The notes: generated by a model not told the origin, from the sequence alone. 64,000 nt of DNA from Dicaeum eximium (GCA_013396995.1 VWZP01002663.1:792752-856751); one strand, 5' to 3'; shown: positions 1 through 11,156, counted from the first letter of the stretch. A program made the numbers and translations.

Positions 1-100
1 GGGCTTTGAGCAACCTGGTCTAATGAAGGTATCCCGGCTCACGGCGGAGGGTGTTCTAACTAGGTGACCTTTAAGGTCCCTTCCAATCCAAACCATGTCG
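1..100 (+). mobile_element. CR1 LINE, 3' end fragment
   Basis: The window opens inside the typical 3' tail of an avian CR1 element: a stretch like 'gagcaacctggtctaatg' followed by a 'ggtcccttccaatccaaacca' ending. It lies in intron 1 of MRPS36, antisense to the gene. The 5' part is outside the window. Confidence 0.8.
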
Positions 101-460
101 TGGTTCCACAGCGCTTTAGCACACGGAATCGCGAGCTGTGCCCTGCCTGTACAAACCACTTTCACCTTGGAGAGCCCCATCTTAAGAAGGAGCCGCCAGC
201 CAGCTCCGCACCCGCTGCTATCACAGCACCAGGCACCTGCGACACCGTGTGCACGCGACTGCACAGCTCTCCCCAAGGACACCGGCCGCCCTGCTTGCGT
301 GTCTTGAAGCCGCGGCCGCCCCAGACCTGCTGCTCGGCGGCGGCAGCAGGAGAAGCGAGCCCCGCCGCTCGAACCACGGCTCCGGCTGTCTCAGCCAGCG
401 CCGTCCCAGGCCCGCCCTTACCTGCACCGCCCTGCTAGCAGCCGCCATCTTGCTGCCCAT
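1..460 (-). CDS. MRPS36: MRPS36 (KGD4), first coding exon and start of intron 1; partial gene
   Basis: Only the first coding exon is in the window, 460 down to 422: 13 codons, MGSKMAAASRAVQ, followed by a good donor GTAAGG. This matches the N terminus of vertebrate MRPS36 (human reads M-M-G-S-K-M-A-S-A-S-R as I recall), and the gene is the expected neighbour of CENPH. The protein was named as a mitochondrial small ribosomal subunit protein but is now known as KGD4, which tethers the E3 subunit to the 2-oxoglutarate dehydrogenase complex in mitochondria. The rest lies beyond the left edge. Identification rests on 13 residues, the splice site, the GC-rich promoter and synteny, so it is good but not certain. 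A second ATG follows four codons in, so the start could be either; the first has the better context. Confidence 0.83.
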
Positions 461-580
461 GGTGACGAGCCTGAGGGGCAGCTCCGGGCCCCGCCCACAG
501 CCACGACCGCCGTGGGCGGGGCCTCTGCCCGAGGGCGGGGCCCGGCGCTGTGGCCCGGCCTGCCAAACAAACCGTTTAAC
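461..580 (-). promoter_or_regulatory. MRPS36 CpG-island promoter with GC boxes
   Basis: GC-rich DNA directly upstream of the MRPS36 start codon. It contains several Sp1-type GC boxes (gggcgggg and ccccgccc forms around 488-542) and no obvious TATA box, as expected of a housekeeping mitochondrial gene. The island continues into exon 1 and intron 1 to about position 250. Confidence 0.6.
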
Positions 581-619
581 CGTGAGTTAAAAAAACCTCC
601 AAAACAAGTAAAACATTTT

Positions 620-1473
620 CAGGAAAACAAGCGTTTTATTTTCATTATTAGATCAAGGCACCCACTTTAAAAAAATACCAGTGATCATTCACCAAGTTAA
701 AAGCAAAGTTACACACGAAGATTACAAGGGACACCATACATTCGAAAAACACACTACACCCCAAGAGTTTATTTCCTTCAAACATCAAACAAACACCACC
801 AACTTTAAAAAAAAGCACAAATGCTAGGGAAGACACATAATTAAAATACTGCTTAGCTGCACAGTTGGCAATATGAAGTCACCTCTGCAGACGAGTCACT
901 GCTAACAACAGCACAAAATTTCTGGCGTTTAAACATTCCTTTATAACCTTAATTCCTTAATAATACCTATTCCTTAATAATGAGAATAAACCCAACTCCA
1001 GACTTGCTAATAAATTTTCCAGATCGAGCTTTCAACTGGGACAAAGCAGAGTCGTGCATCCTGCTTGAGGTTCAAGCCCACGCTTGAGCCCAAGCTCCTG
1101 CTCCGGCCTACTGGTGCCCAGGACATGGGTACAGCAAAGCTTCTGTTTAAGTCCACTTCTACATGAAACCTTGAAACCTCTCTTGCGTTACTGCTGCCCT
1201 TCAGAGGAAAACAATGCTTGAGACAGGACAGCTTGAGAAGTACATCTTCAGGTAGTTTCAGCTCTACTACCCATTCAAACATTTGTTGTCTACCAGGAGA
1301 TGAAATTTCATTTAAAAGAACTGCTTGGACACATTTTAATTCTCTAGAGAGAGTAACATGTTTCAGAAAAGTAAAATTTTAAAATTCCTAAAATGCATTT
1401 TTGAAATACATATAATTTACCAAGTTTAGTTAAAATGCACAGGGTGTATAAAATAAACACCACGTCTCCTGAC
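620..1473 (-). other. CENPH: CENPH 3' UTR with two AATAAA signals
   Basis: Between the CENPH stop codon and the MRPS36 promoter there is AT-rich sequence without coding similarity. On the minus strand AATAAA occurs at 773-768 and again at 640-635. Cleavage near 615-620 would give a 3' UTR of about 850 nt. The end is inferred from the signals only. Confidence 0.55.
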
Positions 1474-4400
1474 TCACTGAAGATAGACATTTTTTTCAAG
1501 CTGTAGAACAATTGCCTTTAAAGATGGATCTTCTGCCCAGTTAACTCTGCTTCCAATTATGACGTTCTGTAAATGAGAAAGATTTACAGGTTAAAACAAG
1601 CCCTTGCAAAGGACAATTCCTAGCAAAATATCTCAAAGAAAGTCTGCTTTGTAATTTTTAATTTGAAAGTCCTTGAAATTCACAAGTGTTTGAAGTAGGC
1701 AGGATGGGAGGAAAAAGGAGAAAAGGAAGTATTGGTTTAGATCCTATTGTTGATACATAGGCAAAAAAAAAAACCAACTCAAAACGATGCTTTTTTATTT
1801 CCTAGAGGACCTTGCATACTACCTCTATTTTAAACACAAAATCCTAGAGAACGTTTTTAACAACATGAAATAAAGTTTGCCTCAAACACAAAGTAACAGT
1901 TAACATTCTCACTCTGCCATTCTGGATTGAAAATGGGAATTTAAATTTAACCAAAGAGGATTTGCTCTACTTAGGGCTCAGAAAACTTCAGGAATACAAA
2001 ACCGGGAGACAGTTTTAGACTCTAATCTAAATCCCAGTACAATGTTAAATGTCTTGTTCTCAATTTGAGATCTAACACTGTTATCAATGCGAAATAGTAG
2101 CAGCCATAGCATGCAGAGCAAAAAGTCAGAACACTCTTTTTCCCTTGACATTCCCATGCAGCTTGAGAGCCTTTCACCCTAACCCAAACCATGAGGGTTT
2201 TTTTTCCTCACTCTGCATGACTCCACACTCCGGGTGACCTGCCAGTCCCTGCATGTATCCCGACCAGTTAGCAGTCCCCAACACATGGATAACCAAAAGG
2301 GCAAAGGCTATGCTGCGGAAAGGATTTGGAGACTGGCCGTAGCTGCAGGCCAAGGCTTTTGCAGGGCTGTAAGGGGTGACACAAACAGAGAAGGCAGAAG
2401 GGGCAGATGAAGGCTCCCTGGTAACATGGCATTAACACCTATAGATTTTTTTAACCATGAGATGGGGAAACTGATTTGGTAGGGTGCAGAGGTGACTCAG
2501 AGTAGAAGGAAATACAGCTATTACTGTGACAGACATTTTTCAAGAAAGATGCATTATTTTTGTACCTTTAAGGAAACAAAGACAGATTGATAGACTTTCT
2601 CTAAACCCTGCAAAAAATTAATGCAAAGACGCTTGTGACAGTTTCATGCTCTTAGCCTTTAAAGCAAAAGAAATCTTCCTTCTTTAAACAGTTCTTCCAT
2701 TACCACTGTTATACTTACAGGGTTTAGAAAACACAGTTTTGTGTTGTTAAGTTATATTTGCCATACAGTATGTTATTGAGTGTATTGAACAACATTACCT
2801 GGAAAACATTCTGAATTATTGTAGTCATCTGTCTTTCTTTTTCTAATACATCAAGCATCTTCTCTGTTTCAGTGACATTCACACTTGCTTGTTTCTTTTT
2901 TTCTGTTTTCATCGTGGTCTGAATTTGCTGTAGTTTCTGTCCTCCATATTTTTTTAGTGCTGTTACATTATTAGGAAAATTAAGCATTAAGTAGTTAGGT
3001 TAAGAGTAGAAGTGAAGACACTCTTTTCCTCACAGTCACCTAAAGCACTTCCACTGCATAATCCTTATTTCACACTCTACTCCTTCCCTCCAATATACCT
3101 CGAGATATTTATTTTATGAAAGAAGCAATACATGCTGTGGCTACTTGGTATCAAAACTACATCAATTAGATCCCTGGCCATGAGCAAAACAGAACTTATG
3201 CTGCCTGCATTTCCCTCACACGGGGACTAATTTGCACCTCTGTCCTATACCCTGTTTTCAAGTGCCACGACTTCTATAGGTCTTTTTTATAGCTCTCAAA
3301 GACCCTTACACCTTTTTCAGATTTCACTGAAACCAAATTCCAAAGTCATACAAGAAGCATATGGACATGACCAGTGAATATTACTATTTTTATAGGAAAC
3401 TAGGTTAAAAACTAGACTGATTGGAAGTGTTCAGGGGCAGTTCATACACTAATAGAATGTTGGCAGAGGATTCCTTCCTTTATTTACAAAGCTATCAGTA
3501 TGTTCATTTTTCCCATGTGAACAGTTATTTCACTGTGTTTATTCATTACTGTCAACATATACACAACTCCCTACGCGTGAACCAAACAATCGCTGTTAAA
3601 ATTGGTGGCAAACCTGATCATGAAAGAAAGAGCACTCAAAGCATTCAAAGAATGCATTTACCATATGAAGTTCTGAATATTGACATCACATCTAAATCAC
3701 ACAGTCTAACAAGACTACTGAATACCAATATATATACACTTCTTTTCAAATAAATCCCCTCTATTCTGCAAACACCTCATAAATATGTAGTATGACAAAA
3801 AAGTATCTTTTAGGTGCTGTAGGGTTGATTTAAGTGACTAGACAATGCGTTACTTTCTGAGGAGCTTACCTGAAATAATAAAATGCTGCCACATTGTTTC
3901 TGACTGTTGTCTTGCATCTCTCATTCTAATCTGTCAGTCTCACATTCAAGTAGGGAACACACCAGCTCATCTCTACAGTACTTTCTACTCTTTTAACAAG
4001 TTTTATAACTGTTGAGTTTTGTTACTTCCTATGTAAATTAATATTGCTAAAAGAGCTTTAAAATATGAACTATATGAACTCTACAGTAAAATACAAACCA
4101 AAGTCAATACAGATAACACACTTACAGAGTCTTTCCCTTTTAATGTCAAGCAACTGCTGTTCCTTCTCTTGTACCTGCTGAAAGGAAAAAAAAAAGTATT
4201 TTCCAGACTCTTGTCTTCAAAAATATTGAAAGATGCTAATTCAATCCACAAAACCAGCCAAGGGCAACTCTAAAACAGACTTACTTACGTGATCACTTTA
4301 AGTAATCCTTAATTTTGATAGCAGTAGGAACTGCACCCATGTCACCACAGACTTAGCCTTGAACAACTTGTGCAGTCCTGTTGCTTTCAAAGTGCACTCC

Positions 4401-7400
4401 TGCCCATGCTGCGGTTGGTTGAGCTGCACAACAGTAGCAGAAGCTACAACTGCTACTTACCTGCTGACAGTCAATTATTGTCCGGCTGAGCAACACTATG
4501 TGTTTTATTGTTTCCAGGATCAGACTACGGAAAGAAATAGTTGCATGCATTAAGATCATTAATATAAGTCAGTATCACAAATGTTTTAAGCAACTTTTTT
4601 TAGTTTAAATAAAGAATTTCTCTTTTCTCCTAATAGCAAATTAATATTACATGTCACTTCTTTTTGCACTTACAGTATCAGTTCTTTTCACAGTTAATAT
4701 ACTCAGTATCATTGTAGAGGCCAAAGAGTTCTCTTACTTCCCTCTTGGTTTCCCTAATATTTCACTGAAGTCTGTCCCACATTTTACATCACTGAGTTTG
4801 GAAGGCATCAAAAAAACCTAGCCATCTGGAAATGGCTATAAATTAAAGCTCCTAAATCATGGAGATGGCAATCTCTTAGCTGTATTTCTGACAGAAATTA
4901 AATTTCTCATATTACACCTCATACACCTGTTAATAATGGGTAGGAAATGAAAAGCTACTTTTAAATATGTTTAAGCTTTCAGATATTTTTTAAATACATT
5001 TTGCTTCTACATAGTAATTAATAAAGGCAAAGCAGAAGCAAGGCCCTGTTACAAGCTGTAATATGTGCTCAGCTATTATAAATGCAGGTAATTCAGGCAC
5101 TAAAGACAAAATCTCTCTTGGCTACAAGCGGTTCTCACTAGTGAATCAAGAGTTATGATCTCTGGAATCAAAGGTGGGTAAACTCAGAGCCCAACCGCAA
5201 AACTACCATGGGTGTATGAGGTCTGATCATGCAGATTCTAGCCAGAGGTAGACAGTATATCATTCTGTCAAATCTAGAAAAAGGAAGCTTGCTTTCACAG
5301 GAGGTAAAATAAAATAATCTAGAAATGTGTCACAATAAACTGTGCAAAGTCCATTTCTTTCTAGCCATCTGACTCCCAAGAACACCTTACCGTGAGTCCT
5401 CATCATCCTGATTCAATTTGTTTCTCAGGGCATCCATAACTTGAATCCTGCATATTGTAAGATATAGGATATGACTGATGAGAACTCATAAGAAACTGAG
5501 AGAAGCAGGAAACTGAGAGAAGCAGATTTAAATAGGTAATAGAAAAAGATAATTTCCAGGATTCCACTTTTGTCCACTTCCACATTGGAATTATATAAAC
5601 AAAATACTCAGAACCTTTTAAATATCACACTTCTTAAATAACGGAGTTTAACTCTCAGGACAGGAAAGAAATATCAATGATTATTTTGTGAGAGTGACAA
5701 CTCCTTTTTCTCTTGACCAACATATTTGGAGACCATTAATCCCAGAGTCTGCAGAAAGGAAGCTGGGCAAAGGTGTGAATTCAAATAAACAGCCATGAAA
5801 CACATGGGATGTCTAACATTATCAACTTCCATCTTTTCATAGGCATTTGGAAAATACTGCCAAGAAATATGCTTACTGATCTGTACAGTCACTCTTTCCC
5901 AACTGTAAACAAACTTTTTTGTACACATTTCAACCTGTAAGTTTTTAGTTTTGGAGGGCTTTTTTTTGTTTTGTTTTCTACAACATATCCATCTGCATTC
6001 CTATCATTCAATGGTACTTAAAATCTCCCCAATCTCCCATATCACTTTAAAATCCTGTTTTAATCAGACCTATATGCATACACACAGAGGAAACCTCCAA
6101 ATAAAGGGTGAAGAAAATTCTACCTTTGCAAGGCCAATGTCTTGTTCAAGAAAGAGACTTTTACTTCCTCTATATCTCTTTGCAAATCTTGTTTGGCACT
6201 GAAAGACGAAAAGCAGTAAGAGAAACAACGTGAGTGTGAAGATAACAGAATTTAAAAGCAGTGTGACATTTTAACTTGCTTTCTACATATCTAATGTAAG
6301 AATTTTTCATGTGAGCCACAAATTATTAGAGCCAGGAGTAATTTAGCATGTGGAACTACATTAGTGAATTCTAGACATCCCATAAAGGACTGCAAATTTA
6401 AAAGCCACATCAGATACAGAAGTACATTGGGAGAATGAATAAAGCATTTCTTCCCCACATTTTCTCTTAGTTTCCATTATTTGCACCAATCTTCACCAAT
6501 CTTCTCTGAAGTACTGATTGTTAATCCAGCAATTCACTAGGAGGGAATAATTACAAGAGAATTTTGAAGTTATCCGTGACATACCTGTGGATAAAGTTTT
6601 CTTCAATTGCATGATCAGGGGTATTTTCTTGACCTGCAAAAGAGAATGTCACAAAAACAAGCACAACAGAGACTTTAAATACAATCTATAGAGCATAAAG
6701 GATTAGCATTTTTAATGTGAACAAGTTATTTCTTACTTCTACCTCCAAACTTAATTTCTTTTACTATTAATGAGACTATGCTATCAATCAGCTGTATCAG
6801 AGAAATAATTAGGCTCTAAAATATTTTAATTTAGCATTTTTTAGATGAGCTAGAGCTGGTTCATGACACAGCTCTAAATACGCCACTGGATCGTTCAGTG
6901 GAAGAGCACGATCCCAAGTGCACCCTGGGCTGTATCAGATATGTGGCCAGCTGGTAAAGGGAGGTGATTCAGCCCCTCTACTCAACTCTTGGCGGACCCC
7001 ACCTGGTGTGCTGCATCCAGGTCTGCGATTCCCAACTCAAGAAGGGCATGGATCTGTTAGAGAAGGTCCAGAGGAGGGCAATGAAGATGATCAGTGGGCT
7101 GGAGCACCTCTCCTATGAGGAAAAGGCTCAGAGAGGGCTGTTCAGCTTGAAGAAGGTTGCACAGTGACCTTGCCAAGTCCTTCCAGTCCCTGAATGAAGC
7201 TTACAGGACAGCTGGAGAAGAACTTTTTACTAGGGTACGTAGTTACAGGACAAGGGGGAACAGCTTGTACTTGAAAGAGGGTAGGTTTAGATTAGATGTA
7301 CTGTGGGGTGATGAGACACTGGTAGAGAGATTGTCTGGAGATGCTGTGGATGCCTCATTGTTCAAGATCAGGTTGTCAGGTTGGATAGGGCTCTGAGCAA

Positions 7401-7849
7401 GATGGTCTAGTGGAAGGTGTCACTGTGCATGGTGGGGGGTTTGGAACCGGATGTGTTTAACGTCCCTTCCAACCCAAATCATCTCGTCACTCTACAGGTA
7501 ATGGAAACACCTTAAATCAGTATTGCTGCCAAACCTTTGGCAGACTTTTGGCAAGACTTCAGCCCCAGTGACTAGATTTCTGAAAACCATCACTGCATGT
7601 CAGAGGAGCCTAAAGTTCAAACACAGAAAAGGAAGGGAAGAGCAGCGGGCAACAACTATATGGCATCTTTGTAAACATTAAAATACGTCTCAAAAGCTGC
7701 CTAGCAAACTTGTTAAAATGTACAGCCAGGAGAAAAAACCTATCGTTATCTTAAGGAGCACTTTTGATAAATAATTAAAGAAAATATCCAAAAACTATTA
7801 GTATATGTATATATAAAAAACTATGTATATATAACTATACATACATAAA

Positions 7850-7882
<33 letters not shown>

Positions 7883-8212
7883 TTGTATATGCCACATCGC
7901 ATTCTTTGTTAGCGCAACATCCCACTGCGACGAGGGGTATACTTACCGGCAAGAATAGCTGTGTTGTACTCTATGAGCTGCTCCTTCATTCGGTCCCTCA
8001 GGCTGTGGCGGGAGTAAAGCGACAACGGTCAGAGGCTACGCGTCCCTTCATCCCACCCATGGGCTGCTCCCCGTCCCGTCCCGTCCCGCCGGCACTAACC
8101 GGATCAGAGTGGGGACATCCACGTCGCCGTCGCCGTCGCCTCCGCCCTGGGACCACGCCGGAGCCGGCTCCAGCTCCCGGGCTGAGTCCGGGGCCCGCAA
8201 CAGCTCCGCCAT
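1474..8212 (-). CDS. CENPH: CENPH, centromere protein H, nine coding exons
   Basis: CENP-H is a constitutive inner-kinetochore (CCAN) subunit that works with CENP-I and CENP-K at the centromere. Coding exons: 8212-8100, 8002-7947, 6633-6585, 6198-6124, 5447-5391, 4524-4461, 4177-4126, 2959-2799 and 1566-1474. They have canonical GT-AG borders and consistent phases and total 720 nt, 239 residues plus stop; human CENP-H is about 247. The N terminus (MAELLRAPDSAREL) is low complexity with an acidic GD repeat and differs from mammals. After that the frame aligns with human along its length: LRDRMKEQL, IEEVKVSFLNKTLALQR, ETIKHIVLLSRTIIDCQQ, TTIIQNVFQ, and finally GSRVNWAEDPSLKAIVLQLE, the most conserved segment. 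Heptad-like leucine and isoleucine spacing through the middle supports a coiled coil. The start codon is the first in the CpG island and its context (GGCCATGGCG) is strong. Confidence 0.96.
4126..4177 (-). other. CENPH: CENPH coding exon 7 with tandem NAGNAG acceptor
   Basis: The intron ends in TTTCAGCAG, so splicing can start the exon at 4177 (keeping a CAG glutamine codon) or at 4174 (dropping it). Both keep the frame. The longer form gives 12 residues between the QQ and the LLDI motif's end, the same count as human, so I used it. Confidence 0.75.
6915..7492 (+). mobile_element. CR1 LINE, 3' portion, in CENPH intron 2
   Basis: This stretch reads as the last 550-600 bp of a CR1: the end of the reverse transcriptase ORF (a 'gtccagaggagggcaatgaagatg' type stretch, then 'aggctcagagagggctg'), followed by the 3' UTR and the ending 'cgtcccttccaacccaaatcat'. 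Frameshifts make it non-coding. It is 5'-truncated, as usual for CR1, and lies antisense between CENPH exons 2 and 3. Confidence 0.85.
7796..7890. repeat. Microsatellite (ACAT)n / (AT)n
   Basis: About 95 bp of tatgtatata followed by uninterrupted acat tetranucleotides, just inside CENPH intron 2. It is likely to vary in length between individuals. Confidence 0.9.
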
Positions 8213-8345
8213 GGCCGCCCCTTCAAACCGCGCGGCTCCCGGCGGCCCGCGCGCACCGCGCCTGCGCAGAGCTCAGACGGGGCGGGGGTGCCGCAGCCCT
8301 CAGCGGCCCTGGGCCCGTACTAGCGGAAAAAGGGAAAAGGACATT
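8213..8345 (-). promoter_or_regulatory. CENPH CpG-island promoter, NRF1-like site and CHR-like box
   Basis: GC-rich DNA upstream of the CENPH start. On the minus strand, TGCGCAGGCGC at 8268-8258 resembles the NRF1 site (consensus TGCGCATGCGC). TTTGAA at 8227-8222, next to GCGCGG, resembles the CHR element through which DREAM/MuvB-type complexes give G2/M expression. The NRF1-like match is strong by eye; the CHR match is six bases and could be chance. No TATA box is seen. Confidence 0.5.
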
Positions 8346-8369
8346 GGCAGAGCGTTAGGTAAAGTGCAA

Positions 8370-8560
8370 TAATCCCTTCCTCTGACCTAGTGGACCTGGT
8401 GTTCGCGTGGACATAGAAGCAATAGGTGCAAGCTAGTAACGGAAGTAAAAATAGACTAAAAAAAAAAAAAAAAAGTGAAAAGAGCTGCTGCATAGAACCA
8501 GAGACTTACTTGGGTTTAAGAGCAAGTGCAGCTGTCAACCCAGCACAATGATCCTGTTCA
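8370..8560. other. Intergenic, nothing recognised
   Basis: AT-rich spacer with a 16-bp A run near 8460-8475. No gene or repeat family recognised. Confidence 0.5.
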
Positions 8561-8563
8561 CCA

Positions 8564-8945
8564 TTAAACCATGACGTCAGGTGGCATATTCACACATTTT
8601 TTTAACATGCCCAGGGATGCTGACTCCTGCACAACTGGGCAGCTTGTTCGATGCCTGACTACCTTGGACAGCCTCTGTAATTGTCTAAGGGAAGGTTCAC
8701 TCTGGCTCCACCAGACTCTTCTAGAGTCCTCAACACTTTCTCCTTCCTCTTTGAGCTCTGCCACCAGGCTGAACACATCATCCACCTCACACCGCTGTTC
8801 TCTCTGCTGCCCCCAAGTCTAATCTGGCAGACACTCCAAGACCAAACTAGCAGAGCTTGTGCCAGTGCTCCTGTCCCTACACCACCCTGTGTGACCAGCC
8901 ACAGCACCCGAGCCCGCCCCAGAGCTCATCCAAGATCTCAGCACT
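8564..8945 (-). mobile_element. Possible CR1 ORF1 fragment (coiled-coil region)
   Basis: On the minus strand short frames read LVAELKEEGESVEDSRR followed by WWSQSEPSLRQ. This resembles the coiled-coil and 'DWW' part of avian CR1 ORF1. It is interrupted by frameshifts and sits head to head with the plus-strand CR1 that follows. The family call is from memory and only moderately secure. Confidence 0.4.
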
Positions 8946-8954
8946 TGTCACGGG

Positions 8955-10052
8955 CTCCAGTAAAAATATTTTTATAAATACATTAATGGCAAAAGGTGAG
9001 CAAGGACAACCTCCATCCTCTATTAGATGAGGGAGGGAATTTAGTAACTAAGGATGAGGAAAGGCAGAGGTGCGTAACACCTTCTTTGCCTCAGTTTTCA
9101 ACACTAAGACAGGTTGTCCTCACAACAGCTGTCCTCCTGGGCTGGTAGATGGTGTCACGGAGCAGAACAGCCCCTGTGTAATACAGGAGGAAGCAGTCAG
9201 AGACCTGCTGAGCCATTTAGGTGCTCACAAATCTATGGGACCAGATGGGATCCATCCCGGGGTGATGAGGGAGCTGGCACATGACCCTGTGAAGCCACTC
9301 TCCATCATTTACCAAGTCCTGGCTCACTGGTGAGGTTCCATTTGACTGAAAGCTGGCCAGTGTGACACCCATTCACAAAAAGGGTGGGAAGGAGGATCCT
9401 GGTAACCCCAGGCCAGTAAGCCTGACTGCAGTGCCTGCCAAGATTACAGAACAGATCATCTTGAGTACCATCACACAGCTCCTACAGGATGGCTGGGGGA
9501 TCAGACCCAGTCAGCCTGGGTTAAGGAGGGGCAGGTTGTCCTTGACCAACCTGAACTTCTTTATAACCAGGTGACCACCTGGTGGATGCAGGAAGGGCTG
9601 TGGATGTTGTCTATTTGGACTTCAGCAAGGCCTGTGACACTGTCTCCCACAGCACACTCCTGTCTGTGAGCCATGGCTTGGACAGGAGCACTCTTCACTG
9701 GGTTAAGAACTGGCTGGATGGCCAGGCCTCGAGAGTGGTGAATGGTACTGCATCCACTGGATTTCCCATCACTAGTGGTGTCCTTCAGGGATCTGTCTTG
9801 GGGTCAGTCCTGTTTAATATCTTCATTGATGATCTGGACGAGGGGATTGAATCCACCATAAGTAAATTTGCAAGTGACACTAAGCTGGGAACATGTGTCA
9901 ATCTGTTGGAAGGTAGGAGGACTCTGCAAAGGGACCTGGACAGGCTGGATCAATGGGCCAAATCCAATAACATGAAGTTTAACAAGACCAAGTGCCGAGT
10001 TTTACACTTTGGCCACAGCAATCCCCTGCAGCATTACAGGCTGGGGACAGTG
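8955..10052 (+). mobile_element. CR1 LINE, reverse transcriptase part of ORF2, decayed
   Basis: CR1 ORF2 from the end of the endonuclease linker into the reverse transcriptase. Recognisable blocks: HKKGGKEDPGN (around 9375), VDVVYLDFSKACDTVSHS (around 9605), GVLQGSVLGSVLFNIFIDDL (around 9780) and KFASDTKLG (around 9870). Stops and frameshifts break it, and the catalytic aspartate pair is altered (A-S-D-T instead of A-D-D-T), so it cannot be active. The 3' end runs into the N gap. It lies between CENPH and the CCNB1 remains. Confidence 0.92.
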
Positions 10053-10321
10053 NNNNNNNNNNNNNNNNNNNNNNNNNNNNNNNNNNNNNNNNNNNNNNNN
10101 NNNNNNNNNNNNNNNNNNNNNNNNNNNNNNNNNNNNNNNNNNNNNNNNNNNNNNNNNNNNNNNNNNNNNNNNNNNNNNNNNNNNNNNNNNNNNNNNNNNN
10201 NNNNNNNNNNNNNNNNNNNNNNNNNNNNNNNNNNNNNNNNNNNNNNNNNNNNNNNNNNNNNNNNNNNNNNNNNNNNNNNNNNNNNNNNNNNNNNNNNNNN
10301 NNNNNNNNNNNNNNNNNNNNN
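10053..10321. other. Assembly gap (269 N)
   Basis: A run of N directly after the CR1 reverse transcriptase region. It hides the 3' end of the CR1, and possibly anything left of the last CCNB1 exons. Confidence 0.99.
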
Positions 10322-10900
10322 AAGCCCCTCTAATCACCAAGCCTCAAAAGCAAAAGCACAGCCTCAAAAAAGCCCCAAGCCAAAAAACCACACTCGAAGA
10401 GCAAGTTTCAAAAAGCCGCGGGCAGTTCTGACACAGTTAGTTTTATGCCCTTGGCTCCTCCCAAAGCCTGTCTGCTGGCAGGAGAGCATTGGCCGAGTCC
10501 AACCTTTCGCCATCTGATTGGAGAAGTCCCTCTGCGGAGTTCAGTGTCTCCTCCTGCCTGTCCCACCTGAGATGTTGCCAGGCGAAGTCCTCCCAGAGAC
10601 AAGGATTCTTCTAGTTGCCTCCTACACATGGCTGATATACACCCTTCCTCCACATGCCTCCGACAACCATTGTGAAGGGAAATCAAAACTAAATTGGCTC
10701 CTCACAATCAAGAGGATTAACACTGAATTTTAACACTGAATTTTTGTAAGTTAGGCTCATGTCATAGGAACAGACAAATAAAACTCATTTCTACATGGAA
10801 GACAGGTGTCAGCCAGGCTCAATTGCAGTACTCGAAAATTTTGAGCTATTTTTACAAGTTGCCACAGTTAAGTATTGCCTTTTCCAGGTTAAATTTACAA
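10322..10900. other. Unassigned sequence between gap and CCNB1 remains
   Basis: I looked on the minus strand for the C-terminal exons of cyclin B1 expected here (the second cyclin fold) and found no recognisable trace. The first 100 bases are rich in 'caaaagc' motifs. The rest is moderately GC-rich and unidentified; it may be a degraded repeat. Confidence 0.4.
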
Positions 10901-10919
10901 TAACACCTATTCTCAACAC

Positions 10920-11156
10920 TTCTGCAATCTCTGAAGCTCTTCTTAGGCAGTGCCGAGGGAGAGGACAACCCAGAGAGAAGTCCAGGGCTTTCAGGATCTT
11001 CATCTCCATCTGGTGGATATGGAGCTTTGAGCAAGTGTGGTCAGCTGCATAGCTAGTGTTCCCAATATATGGGTGAAGAATCTCCTCATATTTGGTGGCA
11101 ATGTACATAGCTATGACACCAACCATCTGCGACTTCACCTTGGAAACAGCATTGTC
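10920..11156 (-). pseudogene. CCNB1: CCNB1 cyclin-box exon, 79 codons, no disruption
   Basis: After acceptor TTTCTACAG the frame reads DNAVSKVKSQMVGVIAMYIA and continues through TKYEE, then IHQMEMKILKALDF, SLGCPLP and LRRASEIAE. It has exactly the same 79-codon length as the human exon as I remember it, no indel, and about 57% identity by hand count. MVGVIAMYIATKYEE and the MEMKIL helix are diagnostic of B1/B2 cyclins, and QMEMKILKAL favours B1. Normally conserved positions have changed (R to C in LGRPLP, LHF to RHC). The following donor is GTGTTG, weak compared with the consensus. Confidence 0.88.

Noticed and set aside
221..590. Open frames on both strands over the MRPS36 promoter
   Set aside because: GC-island frames; only the 13 codons before the GTAAGG donor have support.
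3421..3753. 110-codon plus-strand frame in a CENPH intron
   Set aside because: AT-rich, no homology, antisense within an intron; consistent with chance.
9582..10517. 311-codon plus-strand frame
   Set aside because: Its length is inflated by the N run; the readable part is CR1 reverse transcriptase with a broken catalytic motif.
10920..11156. Reading the cyclin exon as CCNB2 or CCNB3
   Set aside because: QMEMKILKAL and the synteny with CENPH and SLC30A5 fit B1; B2 and B3 differ in this helix and lie elsewhere in vertebrate genomes.
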